DNA from: Microbotryomycetes sp. JL201
Lineage: Eukaryota; Basidiomycota; Microbotryomycetes
Length of the DNA: 64,000 bases
Reading direction: 5' to 3'
NCBI GenBank assembly: GCA_033819885.1
Contig: JAQYUZ010000009.1
Location: forward strand, 248,001 to 312,000
The position numbers and the translations under genes are program-made. This document shows, piece by piece, positions 28,984 through 39,134 of this stretch (the stretch's first letter is position 1; every line of letters begins with the position of its first letter). The notes beneath the pieces are model-generated. The model was not told the origin of the DNA, did no database searches, and saw only the letters and a list, made by a program, of their open reading frames with translations.

Positions 28984-30004
28984 TGTGAGAGTGTCGAATG
29001 CGAACAACTAAGATGAGAAAAGACGACAGCCGCGTGATTGTCGCAAGTGATGAACGCGCAAAGTAGCAGAAAGCGGAGGCGCTCTCCGGGGAGATCGGAT
29101 GGCGGGTTGAAGGTCGAAGGAAGAGATGCGGTAACTGATGTGTCGACGAGTGACGTCTGCACGAGGCTGATGGCCCCAACGTACAGCACTGTTTGCTGGT
29201 CGAGGGATTTGTTGTTTTTCCTCGAAGCGCGCGGCGCACGAGACTTGTTACTGACGACGATCGTACATGACGGGCGAGGCGAGAAAGAAAGGAAAGGGTT
29301 CGAACGGAAACGAAAACCGCGCGTGAAACACCGAATCGCCTTTCTTGTGGACTGATTCCTGTGTGCTTGGCGGCTCAAACCGGGGCTGAGTGCGCGAACG
29401 AGGCGGGCGGACATGGGTCAGCGCTCGCTCGGGCTGCGGCGTTCCGTGCATGCACTGGGACTCACCTGTGACGACCTTTTGGACGACTCTGGCCTGGGTC
29501 TCGGCGGCTGGCGACTGAGCTGTTCGAAGCACGGTGACCAAGCGGCGGCTCGCTCTGATTGGCCGCGCGGACGGGCGCTGCTCGACACACACGCAAAGGC
29601 GGGGACGAAGCGGACGGTGCTACACCGGGGCGCGAAAAACACACGAAGTGCCTGACACTCGCCCCTCCCGACTCTTGTTTTTGCGTGTTCGTGGGTTGGG
29701 TGGCCGCAAAGGCTACTCCTCGCCGGGGGCGACGGCGGCTCGAGCGCCTCCTGTCGCTTTTTTTGGGGCAGTGACGCTGACACGAAAAAGCTGCATCGGT
29801 CGGGATCAAAGCTGACGAAAAGCCGGCAGCACATGCAGTGATTCATAATACGACATTTTTCATATTTTGTGACATGATCCCTTGTAAATGGGCCCGACAA
29901 GATTTTCGCACGTCTATCATGGTGCAACTATTCAGCATGCTATTACAGACGGGCGCACAGATGGCCGAGCTTGAACAACTACATCTCGGTCGACACTCTG
30001 CAAC
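28984..30004. other. Long intergenic region
   Basis: 1,021 bases between the start of the PP1-motif gene and the stop of PMP3, both minus-strand. It is GC-rich in its middle and includes a CCAAT-type box (29555-29564). A minus-strand frame starting near 29414 resembles a presequence, but it overlaps the leader and lacks any conserved continuation, so it is not called. Confidence 0.5.
29555..29564 (-). promoter_or_regulatory. CCAAT-box-like motif
   Basis: The minus strand reads GGCCAATCAG, a good match to the core bound by the fungal HAP (NF-Y) complex. It lies about 570 bases upstream of the ATG of the PP1-motif gene, so it is some way from the usual position unless the leader is long or contains an intron. 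Motif match only. Confidence 0.35.
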
Positions 30005-30455
30005 TCAAGCCGTAGTGCCATACGACCTCTGCTGTTGCTGTGCGTACGGCGCCGGAACGTACGTATGATCTGCGTGGCCGATCGGCTCAAATGTAGCATT
30101 GCCGAGATAACGGTAGTTGCCAGCGCCATATCGCTCCTCAGCTTGAGCGTTTTTGTAAATCAGCCAAAAGGCGTGCAGATGACCTGGAACATGAGCGTTG
30201 GAACGTCAGCCCCGCTACAAGCTCACAAACGGATATCAAAAAACGACTTTACCGGGAATGTAGCCCAAAATCGTCAGCAGGACGTTGATGACGAGGTCAC
30301 ACGAGCATCCTGTGATGAAAAAGGCTGCAGCTGGTGGGAATAAAATAGCAACGAGGCATAGGATGATGTCGCTCGAGCGAACCCTGTACAGGAATGAATG
30401 CGCAGTGTCAGAACAGGCCAGGCTCTATCTCCCACTTGGCCAACGCTGGTGACAT
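30005..30455 (-). CDS. PMP3: Plasma membrane proteolipid 3 family (UPF0057) with soluble C-terminal tail
   Basis: Small hydrophobic protein that affects membrane potential and cation and salt tolerance in fungi. The model has the first two bases of the ATG at 30454-30455, then 30253-30383 and 30005-30183, giving 103 residues. The start is MVRSSDIILCLVAILFPPAA, followed by CSCDLVINVLLTILGYIPG and HAFWLIYKNAQAEERYG. This is the two-helix family core with the conserved ILLTILGYIPG-type loop. About 40 polar residues follow (ending QQQQRSYGTTA), as in basidiomycete members. The first intron (30384-30453, donor GTCACC, TTCTGAC branch) splits the start codon as AT/G. No other ATG gives an intact first helix in frame. 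Family is certain; the start-codon intron is inferred. Confidence 0.88.
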
Positions 30456-31100
30456 GGCGACGGTCCAGCGAGTCGCTTCTGCCCTCGCTAGCATGGAATA
30501 AAAGCCCATGTGATATTCGCTGTTGAGAGGCCAGAGACCGTGCCACGCTCGCTTTCATGGATGACGACGTCATGGGGAGGCCGTTGTCAAGTCGTCGCAC
30601 ACAAGCAGCACGCCATTGCTCCAGCCTGAGAAGAACGAGAGTCGTCCAGTCCTAACTCACATGCTGCTTAGCGTGTATGTATGTGGGTCGGGGACGAATT
30701 GGTTGGGAACAAGTTTCTGCGAGCCAGGCCGCTATTCGAGGTTTCAGTCGACCTATCTACGTGCACTCGCAGCGTCATGTTAATATTTTTTAAGAATGTG
30801 TTGCATACCTAGAGGCTCATTGTTTTGCAGTGAAAAACAAAAAAAAGAAAGGCTGTGCTGGTCGCCACTGCCGGTCTACACGCAAAAGCTGAGGCACATT
30901 TCGATACGCAGCCGTCACACTATCCATTTACAAACCTTTCCGCAGAGCACGTGGCGTGACTCTCAGTTTCCATTCAGTAAGTGCAATGCGGCCGCAACGA
31001 TTTCTGCTCTGGTTGGCATTACAAAGGGACACTGCTAAGATTCGGTATCTCGAGTATGTGACAAAAGTGGTACAGTCCGTACTAGTGATGGGGTGGCTGC
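30456..31100. other. Intergenic region
   Basis: 645 bases between two minus-strand genes. It contains short A-runs (near 30837-30849) and a GTATGTATGTGG patch near 30675. No open frame with convincing composition was found. Confidence 0.5.
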
Positions 31101-31656
31101 TCAAAGAGGCGAGCCAACTGCTTTACACTTGCCCGCGCAATCCTTCAAATACTTGGCGTTACATTCGGCCGTGTTGATTTTCGAATGGCATTGCTTGCAT
31201 CCGATTCCCTTTTCTTTAGCGCAGAATGACTTTTTACCAATCTGTAGGATCCGAGTCAGAATCGTTCCCGAGTGGCAATGTTAACCGGTTGCCTAAAGCA
31301 CTCACATCTCCGACAGGCTTGGTCACGTCACCGTCCTTGATGCAGCGCACCACCAAGTCGGGGCACGCGTCGTCAAAGCTAGGCACCTTGTCCATGACAT
31401 CGTCTGACCATTTGTTGGCCGACTTTCTCATGTCGTCTGTCCATTCGGACGCAGACTCTTTGATTTCTTGCCACTTGTCTGACCAGTCAGGAGTTGATTC
31501 CTTGGCATCTTGCCACTTGTCGAATGTGATCTGTTGCGCTTCGTCTGCGGCGTTGTAGACGGCGTCACGAGCTTGCTCGGCCTGGTGCTTGTAAGATGAG
31601 CTGGCGGCGACAAGTGAAGTCGAGGCAAGGGCAACAATGACGGTAGAGAATTTCAT
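31101..31656 (-). CDS. Small secreted cysteine-rich protein with tryptophan repeats
   Basis: Function unknown; candidate secreted or effector-like protein. Two exons, 31306-31656 and 31101-31241, joined at a 64-base GT-AG intron with a TTCTGAC branch motif, give 163 residues. A signal peptide of about 17-19 residues (MKFSTVIVALASTSLVAAS) starts it. Residues 47-86 hold a 14-residue imperfect repeat (KWQDAKESTPDWSD, KWQEIKESASEWTD, then a shorter copy), predicted to form amphipathic helices with regularly spaced Trp. The C-terminal domain has eight cysteines (98, 105, 124, 132, 135, 144, 152, 156), six of them in the second exon, including a CKQC pair. The even count and small size suggest disulphides outside the cell. 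No known family recognised. Without the second exon the protein would lack most of its cysteines. Confidence 0.8.
31399..31518 (-). repeat. In-frame 42-base repeat within the secreted protein gene
   Basis: Encodes two 14-residue units (residues 47-60 and 61-74) and a degenerate third (75-86). The units share the spacing KWQ, KES and a second Trp. The nucleotide sequences have diverged, so the duplication is not recent. Confidence 0.7.
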
Positions 31657-32827
31657 GATTGTCCGTCTGGTTCGAGGAAGGAGAGAAAGAGACGAGGTTG
31701 TGGCGGCGAACAAGACTGGCGGGGCCGATGACGTCGGCACTCGAAGGGGCGAAACCAGTGATCTGCAGCTCCATTACTCTACCATTGTGGGTTGGACTGA
31801 CTGTTTTTCCTTGCAGTGATGCGCCAAGGGGTCGAGGGATGGTCAACGCGCCTCCTGTTACATGCACGTGACCTCTTGCCAGCTGGTTTTTGACCCTGAA
31901 TGCAAAGTTTCAAAGTCTATATTTACATCAAAACGCAATTGACATTGTGAGGGAAGATACACAGACGGACAACCGAAAAATGATGTGACGAGGGTACAAG
32001 CCGTTGACAGTTGTTCAGAGTCTTGATTCGCGTCGGTTTGCCCCTTCGATTGCCCTTTGAAACACATGCTCTCGGAGCGGTGGGAAATCCATTCGTGAGC
32101 AGTCGTCCATAGTCAGGTGAGAGCCAGCATCGGAATGTCCCGATACGTTGAATGCAGTGGCAAACAGATATTGGACGACAAAAAAAGGACGATTAGCCTC
32201 CTCGGTCTCTCGCGCGGACGGTAAAAGACGGCCTGCGGACGGTAAAAGACGGCCTGATGCATTTGAGCCTGTCGAGTGCACGAGCATATCTTGCAGCACG
32301 CTCACCTATCATTCATTCATATCGCTGGCCAGCGCAGCCTGCCGATCTCGTAGCCTCAGAGTCTCGCCGCAGTCTCGCCTCGGAATCTCAATCAGTGCAA
32401 GTGTGACATATGGTCCAAATCGTCACAGTCGATCATTCTTTCGGCCGCATTGCTATTCATGTCGACTCAAATCATTCGCGAGCTTTGTCTGCCCGGACAG
32501 ACTATTCTGCGAGCAGCCAAAGCAGCAATGAGCCGCTGAATTGGATGTAGCCATACAGTCCGAGGTGATTCAATCTACCTCGTACGCTCGACAGCCGAGC
32601 TTTATCTCTGCACCGCAAAAGGACTGCTGCGCTAGTTTGTCGCTGAGAAAATTACTGCGCTGCGATAAGTATTTGACAGTCTTCTGAGTGTCAGCATGTA
32701 GCACTTACATCATGTCTAAGCTGCTGACCGTCACAAATCATACTTCTAATGCTGAAGCGAGGCCGGGCGCGTGGATTGAACGATTCTTGCCTTCCACCCG
32801 TCTGCCGGACCGCGTCACCTGCCCATC
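31657..32827. other. Largest gene-free stretch in the window
   Basis: 1,171 bases between the secreted protein and SmE. Open frames here are short and lack coherent splice structure. It contains a perfect 21-base tandem duplication (32214-32255). A non-coding transcript or an unrecognised small gene cannot be excluded. Confidence 0.5.
32214..32255 (+). repeat. Perfect 21-base tandem duplication
   Basis: Two identical, adjacent copies of a 21-base unit starting GCGGACGGTAAAAG. Because the unit length is a multiple of three and the copies are identical, it is probably a recent replication-slippage product. It lies outside any supported gene. Confidence 0.9.
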
Positions 32828-33400
32828 ATGTCGTCCAAACGTGTGATGGTCCAGCCCATCGTCAGTCTAGAGCCATTGTGCCCGCGTGCATGCGTTTCGT
32901 GGTCAGGCGACCGCCAAAGAACGCGCGCACGTGCAAGCGCAACACAGGTACATCCCCGGCAGCACGCCATACTGACTGTTCTGGCCTCGTCACCACAGAA
33001 TGTCATCTTCAAACACTTGCAAGCGGGTCAACCGGTCACGATCTGGCTCTACGACAACCTCGAGCACAGGCTCGACGGCAAGATCATTGTCAGTCTAGAC
33101 GCGTGCTCTCAAGGTGGCGCATCCGATATTGACGATTGTTGACCGTCTTGGCTGGCTGGTCTGTCATCGTTTGCGTGCTCGCAGGGCTTTGACGAGTTCA
33201 TGAACGTCGTGCTCGACGACGCAGAGGAAGTGACCGTCAAAGGTAGCAAGTCAAAGGATGCCGGCACGCGCAACAGACTAGGTAAGACGTCATGCAAGCT
33301 TTCAAGTTCCATTGCTGACCCGACGGCGTGTGACAACACAGGACGGCTGCTGCTCAAGGGCGAGAACATTTCATTGATTCAGCCGGCATCAAAGGCATGA
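32828..33400 (+). CDS. SME1: Small nuclear ribonucleoprotein Sm-E
   Basis: Core Sm-ring subunit of spliceosomal U1, U2, U4 and U5 snRNPs. Exons 32828-32860, 32999-33088, 33185-33281 and 33342-33400 give 92 residues. Sm1 is visible as NVIFKHLQAGQPVTIWLYDN and HRLDGKIIGFDEFMNVVLDD, and Sm2 as GRLLLKGENISLIQ. The loop between Sm1 and Sm2 carries extra basic residues (VKGSKSKDAGTRNRLG) compared with the shorter loop of most SmE proteins. The start MSSKRVMVQPI matches the family's KVMVQPIN N-terminus. All introns are GT-AG. The gene precedes a tandem RS/RE-rich protein gene 348 bases downstream. Confidence 0.95.
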
Positions 33401-33748
33401 GACAACCATGCTCTTCTTTCTTTTCGAGATTGAATCGGTCGAGACCCTTTGTTGTGCATGTGACCGGTCTCTTCGTAGACGACGAACCCGTAACGGCATT
33501 GCCCGCAGCCGCTTGTGACATTAGCCAGACTGTGCAACAAGAAAACATGTACGATACGATCTTCTTCTAGATTTTGCTGCTGTGATTTACGGACAGAATG
33601 GCTTGAAAGCGTAACTTGACTAAGGCTGAAGCTCACGAAACAGTGCTTGTCTCTTTCTCGCACAGGCACCTCGAACGCTCCAGGATAGCGAGGCAGGTGC
33701 ACGCTCCTATATTTCTCGGTGACTGTCGTGGCTGTGAACGCTGCAGCC
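33401..33748. other. Intergenic region between SmE and the RS/RE-rich gene
   Basis: 348 bases between two plus-strand genes. No extra gene seen. It should hold the SmE 3' region and the next promoter. Confidence 0.5.
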
Positions 33749-35261
33749 ATGCCGCCTCCGCACAGTGCCAGCGGCTCCCGTCCAAGCTCTACGTCATCCA
33801 AGTCCAACACACGACCAACCTCATCCAACACAGTCAATCACAACTCGCTATCTTCGATCGTCTCACAGCTCGTCAGATCTCAGTACGGCGAGAGCGCCAG
33901 TTCAGTGCCGGATGATCAGCTGGATCAACATGTCGCTCAAATGTTGCTGCAAGACGCTCACAAGAAACAACAACAATGGAACGAACGTGGAAGCTATCTT
34001 GACGTCCAACCAGACAAGTGCGTCCTGTGACGGCCAATGATCCTCACGAAGAAATGCTGACAAAATACGTGTACCAGGAACGCGCCAATCCGAAAGCCGA
34101 ATAAGCGATTCCTCACAAATATGATCAAAAGTGTCGACGATCACAACCAAGCCTTGCTCAGGCAGGAACGAGAGGTCATTAGAAAGCGAGAGAGGGACGA
34201 ACGAGACGCGGCAGACGAGTGGCGAAGAGAGTTTCGCCAGGAATCGAAAAGGTCGCACAATCGGCGACACGACGACGATAGAAACGAATCGAAGTCAGAA
34301 GACGGATACGGGTATAGACGTCGATATGGCGACGAGGACGAGCACGGCCGAGAGCGGCGACGGGACAAGGAACGACGATCTGACCACGCGTCCGGGTCTC
34401 GTCGTCATCGAAGCGATCGCGATAGTGATGACGAATATTACGAGCGACGTCGCTCGCATCGTGACCATAGTCGTTCGAATGACGAGCGACGTTCCAGTTT
34501 GTCGCCACAGCGACGTCGAGACGCAGAGTCCATCGATGTTTCTCCTTCTCGGCAGTCACGACACAAAGATAGATCTGGCAAAGAGCAGGACGACAGTAAA
34601 CATGGTCAGGCTCGCAGTGAAAGGGGAAAACGGCACGAATACGATGACGAACGCAGAGACCGTGAAAGGCGAGCTTTTAAAGACGTCTCAACCACAGAAC
34701 AATCGGTCGATGACGTTCTCGCTCAGATCGAATCCGAGACGAATGACAAGCGGTCACGGTTCGTCTCAGCTGGATATATTGCGACTTTTGACAGGCGCTG
34801 ATTCAAATTCTGACTGTAATAGTTCTGATCGAGACATGCCGCGAGCGTCTCCTCCTCCAAAACCATCTACGGCGCCTCCTTCGAAGATGGACAAGTACTT
34901 TGAACCCGACTATGACCCTCGACTTGACGTCAATCTCGACCACGTCACTCAATCAAACGGTTTGATTGCCGACGCCGGTTTTGATGGATGGAATACCATG
35001 TTGCAAGTCATTCGTGAACGAAAGGAAGAGAAGAAAGAGCGCGAATGGAGGGAAAAGTTGGAGAGAAAGAGGGAACGGGAAAAGGTCAGGAAGGAGAGGG
35101 AGCATAGAAGGAAACGGAGGAGAGGTGAGAGCGTCAGTAGCGGTGAAGATCCCGGAGAGGAAGCTCGAGATCGGGGCACAGGCAGTGGTCTGATGGAAAT
35201 CGAATATAGCAAACGCGGTTCGACTCGCGAGTGGGACTTGGGCAAGCAGACTGCAACCTGA
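33749..35261 (+). CDS. Arg/Ser/Glu/Asp-rich nuclear-type protein with conserved C-terminal blocks
   Basis: Three exons (33749-34017, 34078-34758, 34823-35261) encode 462 residues. The N-terminus is Ser-rich and contains a short helical region (QLVRSQYGESASSV). Residues about 95-330 are a highly charged RD/RE/RS-rich domain of the kind seen in splicing-associated proteins. Two later segments look conserved: YFEPDYDPRLDVNLDHV, and a helix starting GWNTMLQVIRERKEEKKERE. The end, EYSKRGSTREWDLGK, resembles a C-terminal motif in several nuclear coiled-coil proteins. The last intron (34759-34822) restores frame from one reading frame to another; without it the protein would stop 13 residues later. 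A role in RNA processing is inference, helped only by composition. Convergent with the next gene, 53 bases apart. Confidence 0.75.
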
Positions 35262-35314
35262 TTTCAGGGAACAGAGCTTGGAATCATAAAAACTGTTAAT
35301 GTTGTTGTAACCGA

Positions 35315-35971
35315 TTACTTTGACCTGGCCCTAATCTGTAAACTCGAGCCGTTCTCGTTTCTCTGCCATGCGAAACGGTGTCCATCTCGAACGGTTTCCT
35401 TACGAGCCAGCTCTGTCCACTCCTGCCTCGTCAAAGGCACGAGTCTTTTGTTGACGGTCAACTGTACTTTGAGCGCGTGTTCCGGCCCAGTCGTGCGCCA
35501 CACGTTTTCGCCAGGCAGCAGCAGTTCCTCTCGGGCGTACATCTGCAGTGTTTTACTCTCGTGTTCAATTTTTTGTGTGCGCGGATCAATGTCGTAGTTG
35601 TTTTGACGAGCCAAAGTTTGCAACCGTCTATATTGACGCCAAGACAAACCAAACGATTCGATGATGACTCGGCGTGTAATGGGCGCGGGCAAAGCTCCGG
35701 AATCGGGAACATTTTGTTCATCTATAGCTCCACTGTCGGACGGGTGCGGCGCTAAGCTCATTTTGTTGAGCAGATCACGCAAGTCCGTATCTGGAAATTC
35801 GTGTCTCGTCACGAATGCGACTGTAGGTTTCGACCCTGTTGAGGTCGGACGTTCAGGATGAGGCAAACTGGATGCTGAGCGAATCACATTCGAGAGTTGC
35901 GATATCGCAGTTCTGCGAAGCCTGGTGGCGATGATGGTCGAGGCTGAGCGGTAGACGAGTAAGGACAACAT
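35315..35971 (-). CDS. Putative mitochondrial protein, 218 residues
   Basis: Single exon. The ATG at 35971 begins MLSLLVYRSASTIIATRLRR, an amphipathic, Arg/Ser-rich leader without acidic residues for about 35 residues, typical of mitochondrial import. The mature part includes RRVIIESFGLSWRQYRRLQ and a basic C-terminus (RDGHRFAWQRNENGSSLQ), which would suit an RNA-binding or ribosome-associated protein. I do not recognise the family; a mitochondrial ribosomal or assembly factor is a guess. Tail-to-tail with the RS/RE-rich gene. Confidence 0.65.
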   Translation of the reverse strand: MLSLLVYRSASTIIATRLRRTAISQLSNVIRSASSLPHPERPTSTGSKPTVAFVTRHEFPDTDLRDLLNKMSLAPHPSDSGAIDEQNVPDSGALPAPITRRVIIESFGLSWRQYRRLQTLARQNNYDIDPRTQKIEHESKTLQMYAREELLLPGENVWRTTGPEHALKVQLTVNKRLVPLTRQEWTELARKETVRDGHRFAWQRNENGSSLQIRARSK

Positions 35972-36234
35972 GCGTGAAATGGAGAAACGAAAAAGGCACA
36001 TGCTCGACTGCACATATACTCGAACTCGGATGTGTCATTCACTCTTTTCATCAAGCTCTGATTCGTGACGAGTCCGCGTGCACGGACGCTGACGAGAACA
36101 ATGAAACAGCATCAACAACGAAGCACAGGCCATCAACTATGGCCCAGATCGCACTGATCTATCCTCAATTCGTCTACTCGGAACATTGTGCAATCAAATG
36201 GATGGCAAAAAGTCCCACACGAAATCTACTCGAT

Positions 36235-37807
36235 TTATGCCGTCATCTCTGCGTCTTCTGCCAGTGGATCCGGCCTGTCCTCATAAGGCTTGAAAACCTT
36301 GACTAGCCCATCCTCGCTACCACTGATGACAAGCTTGCCGTCTCTCGAGACTGCGCAAGCATGCACGACGTCCCGAGGACCGAGCAGAGTCTTGACGGTA
36401 GTTCCTCGTCTGTAGTCCCACACTTTGAGCGTCTTGTCTGCCGAGGCCGTAACAAAGGTGGTCGTGCCAGGCGCGAACGCCAAAGACGTGACGGCGTCCT
36501 CGTGCGAACCAGTGCTCCTCAACTTGAACGTATTTGCCTCCCAGGTGCACACTCGGCCGTCCGTTCCGACACTGACCAAGACTGTCAAGCTAGCTGCTCC
36601 AACAGTTGGTACTTCAGAGAAAGCGACAGCTTCGATGCTGGCACCTTCTTCATGACCTTCCATTTGCTGTAGGACCGTACCCTGAACAAGGTTGACAGCT
36701 CGCATGCCTCCTTCTGCACCTGCCACGACGGCTACTGTACTTGCGGGGTTGATCGCGACGGCATTGATGCCAGCCTCGAGTCGGAATCGAGCATCTGTCG
36801 CCGTGATTTTGTGGATAGCCTCGCCCGTCCGCGGATCCCAGTAGATCAAAGTCGAGTCTTCTGAGCAAGTTACAATGCGCTTGCCTAGAGGCAGACGACA
36901 AGACACAAACGATGAGCCGTGAGCGAACAGCCGGAAGCAAGTATGCGCATTGACTGACCGTCCGGCGTGAATCGACCGCACGTGACTGGCGCGGTATGGC
37001 CAGATAGGACGTGCATAGTGACACCAGATGGCACTTGAGAATGACGCTGATTGTCAGCGCCGAGCAAGAGGGTGTGCTTTCGCTCTACAGAGCTCACAGT
37101 TCCAAAGCCACACAGTTCCGTCTGCGCCACCGGCAAGCAACAAGGTGCCTTTTGGATGCCAGTCGATCCACTGTACGCGTCGAAGCGGTTCAACTCGATG
37201 CTATCAGCACCATGTCTTATGAAAGACTATCATGTGGCGTCCCAAGACTTACGTTTACTTCATCTGGACCTTCCAAGTCTGTCAAAAGCTCCCATTGGAG
37301 CCAATCGTTGCTGGCGTTCTTGAGGTGCTTCCATACCCTGACACGTCCATCCATGCCTCCTGTGGCGACAAACTGTCCGTCTGTGCTAAAGCCGACGCTC
37401 GTGACCGAGTCCGAGTGACCGTCGAGCTTCGCCACTCTTTCGCCGTTGTCTGTCCGCCACAGGTACGCAAGATCATCTTCGCCACCCGATACTGCCAGAG
37501 TTGGGTCGATGGGGTGCAAGGCGAGTGTAAAGACGGCGCCTTCGTGCATTTGCGCTTGCGCGAACGAGTCGTCAAACCCGCCGTCGAGCAGCTTGTCTGC
37601 GTCGTCGCCTTGATCGTCGTCACCGTCGCCGCTTTGGTGTTGCTCGTCATCTGCCTCTTCGTCGTCGTCCATGGGCTCATCGTTGTCGTCGTACACTTCT
37701 TCGACTTCGATGCCTTCGTCTGCGCCGAGGTACTCTGCAGACGCGTCATTCTGCTGCTGCTCCTCACTCAGGTCTCTGACAACATCTTGTGCTTGTTGTG
37801 ATGCCAT
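36235..37807 (-). CDS. SQT1: WD40-repeat protein, Sqt1/AAMP family (Rpl10/uL16 chaperone)
   Basis: In yeast, Sqt1 binds nascent Rpl10 and delivers it to the 60S subunit; AAMP is the animal relative. Exons 37253-37807, 37098-37170, 36959-37033 and 36235-36884 give 450 residues. About 85 acidic N-terminal residues (EEVYDDNDEPMDDDEEAD) precede WD repeats such as HEGAVFTLALHPIDPTLAVS, GHSDSVTSVGFSTDGQFVAT, WIDWHPKGTLLLAGGADGT, GHTAPVTCGRFTPDGKRIV and HEDAVTSLAFAPGTTTFV, ending AEDAEMTA. Seven or eight blades are plausible. The acidic tail and the repeat wording match this family. Three introns, all GT-AG. Head-to-head with a CBS-domain gene, 293 bases between start codons. Confidence 0.87.
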
Positions 37808-38100
37808 GTCCCGGGTCTGGCGTGCGGTGCGGGATCGCAAGAGACGACGGCCCGCCGTGACCAAACTCGACTTTTTGGCGATGACCAAGCCGACTTTGCA
37901 CGTGACCTGCTCGGAAACACCAGGGCGGCGCCGCCAGCCGCAGCATGACACTCGCAGTCAGAAATTCAGCTGTGTCTGTCTGATCAGGTGTCGCGCTTAC
38001 AGAAATTGGACTGCTTGACAAATGGTGGTACTTTGGGCGTGCGCTCAGGCCTCGCCCGCTTGTGTTCTTCGCCTATTGTCGTTTGCGCATCACATTCGCC

Positions 38101-38973
38101 ATGAACTCGTCCGTCTACCGCGGCGCCGTCGTCGAGGACTTGCAGGTCAGTCACCCTCGACGCGATCGTAGCTCGACAGGCAGCATTTTGACTGTGCTCT
38201 GTGGTAAATGGGTCCCAGCTATCACCCGCACTGGTGCTGCCATCAACGACGCGCGTGTCAGATGCGCTGCAGAGTCAGTCGACTTGTCCATCGTTCCATG
38301 GATGCCGGTGAAGACTGACGCAACGCTCTGCTTGCAGTGGCCTACGAGCGAGAGTTTACGCAAGTTGCGCTCGCTGTATCCTCTACGTCAAATGCGCTGA
38401 CGAGCTGTTGCTTGCCTTGCACAGCATACTTCCCATCTCGGACCCGTCAACCAGAACGCTCATCGGTTGGTTAAACTCTGACGTGCTCAAAACCCAATAC
38501 GCCAAAGGTCTCGTCAAGGACGACCAAACACTGAGCCAAGTCGATCAACTGAGCAGAGGGACAGACTCGACCTCGACAACATCAGCATCTGTACCAGCAG
38601 AGAGCGCTCAACCAACAACGTTGAGCGTTAGAAAGTTTCGCAAAGACAAAATCTATCAACGTCAGTCGGACAGGACCGCCGCGTGCCCGTCCGTCGTCTG
38701 ACTTTTGTCCTTACACGCAAACAAAGTCATCACGCCAGACACTGCTCTCGAAGATCTGGAACAGTTCTTTGCCACATCAAAATCGAGCTTTGCGCTCGTC
38801 ACCGATCACAGTCGAAAATTTGTGCTCGGCGTTGTCACACCTGAAGACTTGCAAAAGTCAGTTTGATACCCGGAAAACATATCCGACCCTCTACTCACTC
38901 TGCATCTCGATACGCACGCAGGTTTGTGTCGAGGAGAAATCCAGGAGCGGCAAAGGCAGCCTCCGCAGCGTGA
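38101..38973 (+). CDS. Small CBS-domain protein
   Basis: Six short exons (38101-38145, 38219-38273, 38338-38386, 38425-38660, 38727-38856, 38922-38973) encode 188 residues. One CBS motif pair is visible. The first is LSPALVLPSTTRVSDALQMA, continuing to EREFTQVAL and RTLIGWLNSDVL. The second is LITPDTALEDLEQFF, with FALVTDHSRKFVLGVVTPED. CBS pairs usually bind adenosine nucleotides and regulate partner proteins. A Ser/Thr/Ala linker separates the two motifs and a basic-Ala tail ends the protein. The third intron (38387-38424) is only 38 bases, the shortest I propose, and is the weakest joint. The partner is unknown. Convergent with ALG12 (161 bases). Confidence 0.8.
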
Positions 38974-39134
38974 GGTCGCGCGTTTGGCTGGTAAAGGCAT
39001 GACCAACCTCTTTTCATGACAAGTTGGCGAGCTCATGATGCGCTGGCAATGTATTCGGTTCGCTACTCGCTTCTCCTGTTATAATTAGTCTTCTATTTTC
39101 ATTCGGAACCTTGAAAAGGTATCTTTTAAATGAA

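Noticed and set aside
28752-29414. Minus-strand frame whose start resembles a mitochondrial presequence
   Set aside because: It overlaps the PP1-motif gene in another frame, has no conserved continuation, and its Ser/Arg richness is explained by the composition of the region.
34131-35261. One long alternative frame through the RS/RE-rich gene
   Set aside because: Only its 3' part (from 34823) is used. The upstream part is a shifted reading of the Arg/Asp-rich exon and loses the RS/RE repeats.
37232-37801. Plus-strand open frame of 189 codons with long Val-rich stretches resembling membrane segments
   Set aside because: It is antisense to the acidic N-terminus of the Sqt1/AAMP gene. Asp/Glu codons read backwards give Val/Phe-rich false membrane helices.
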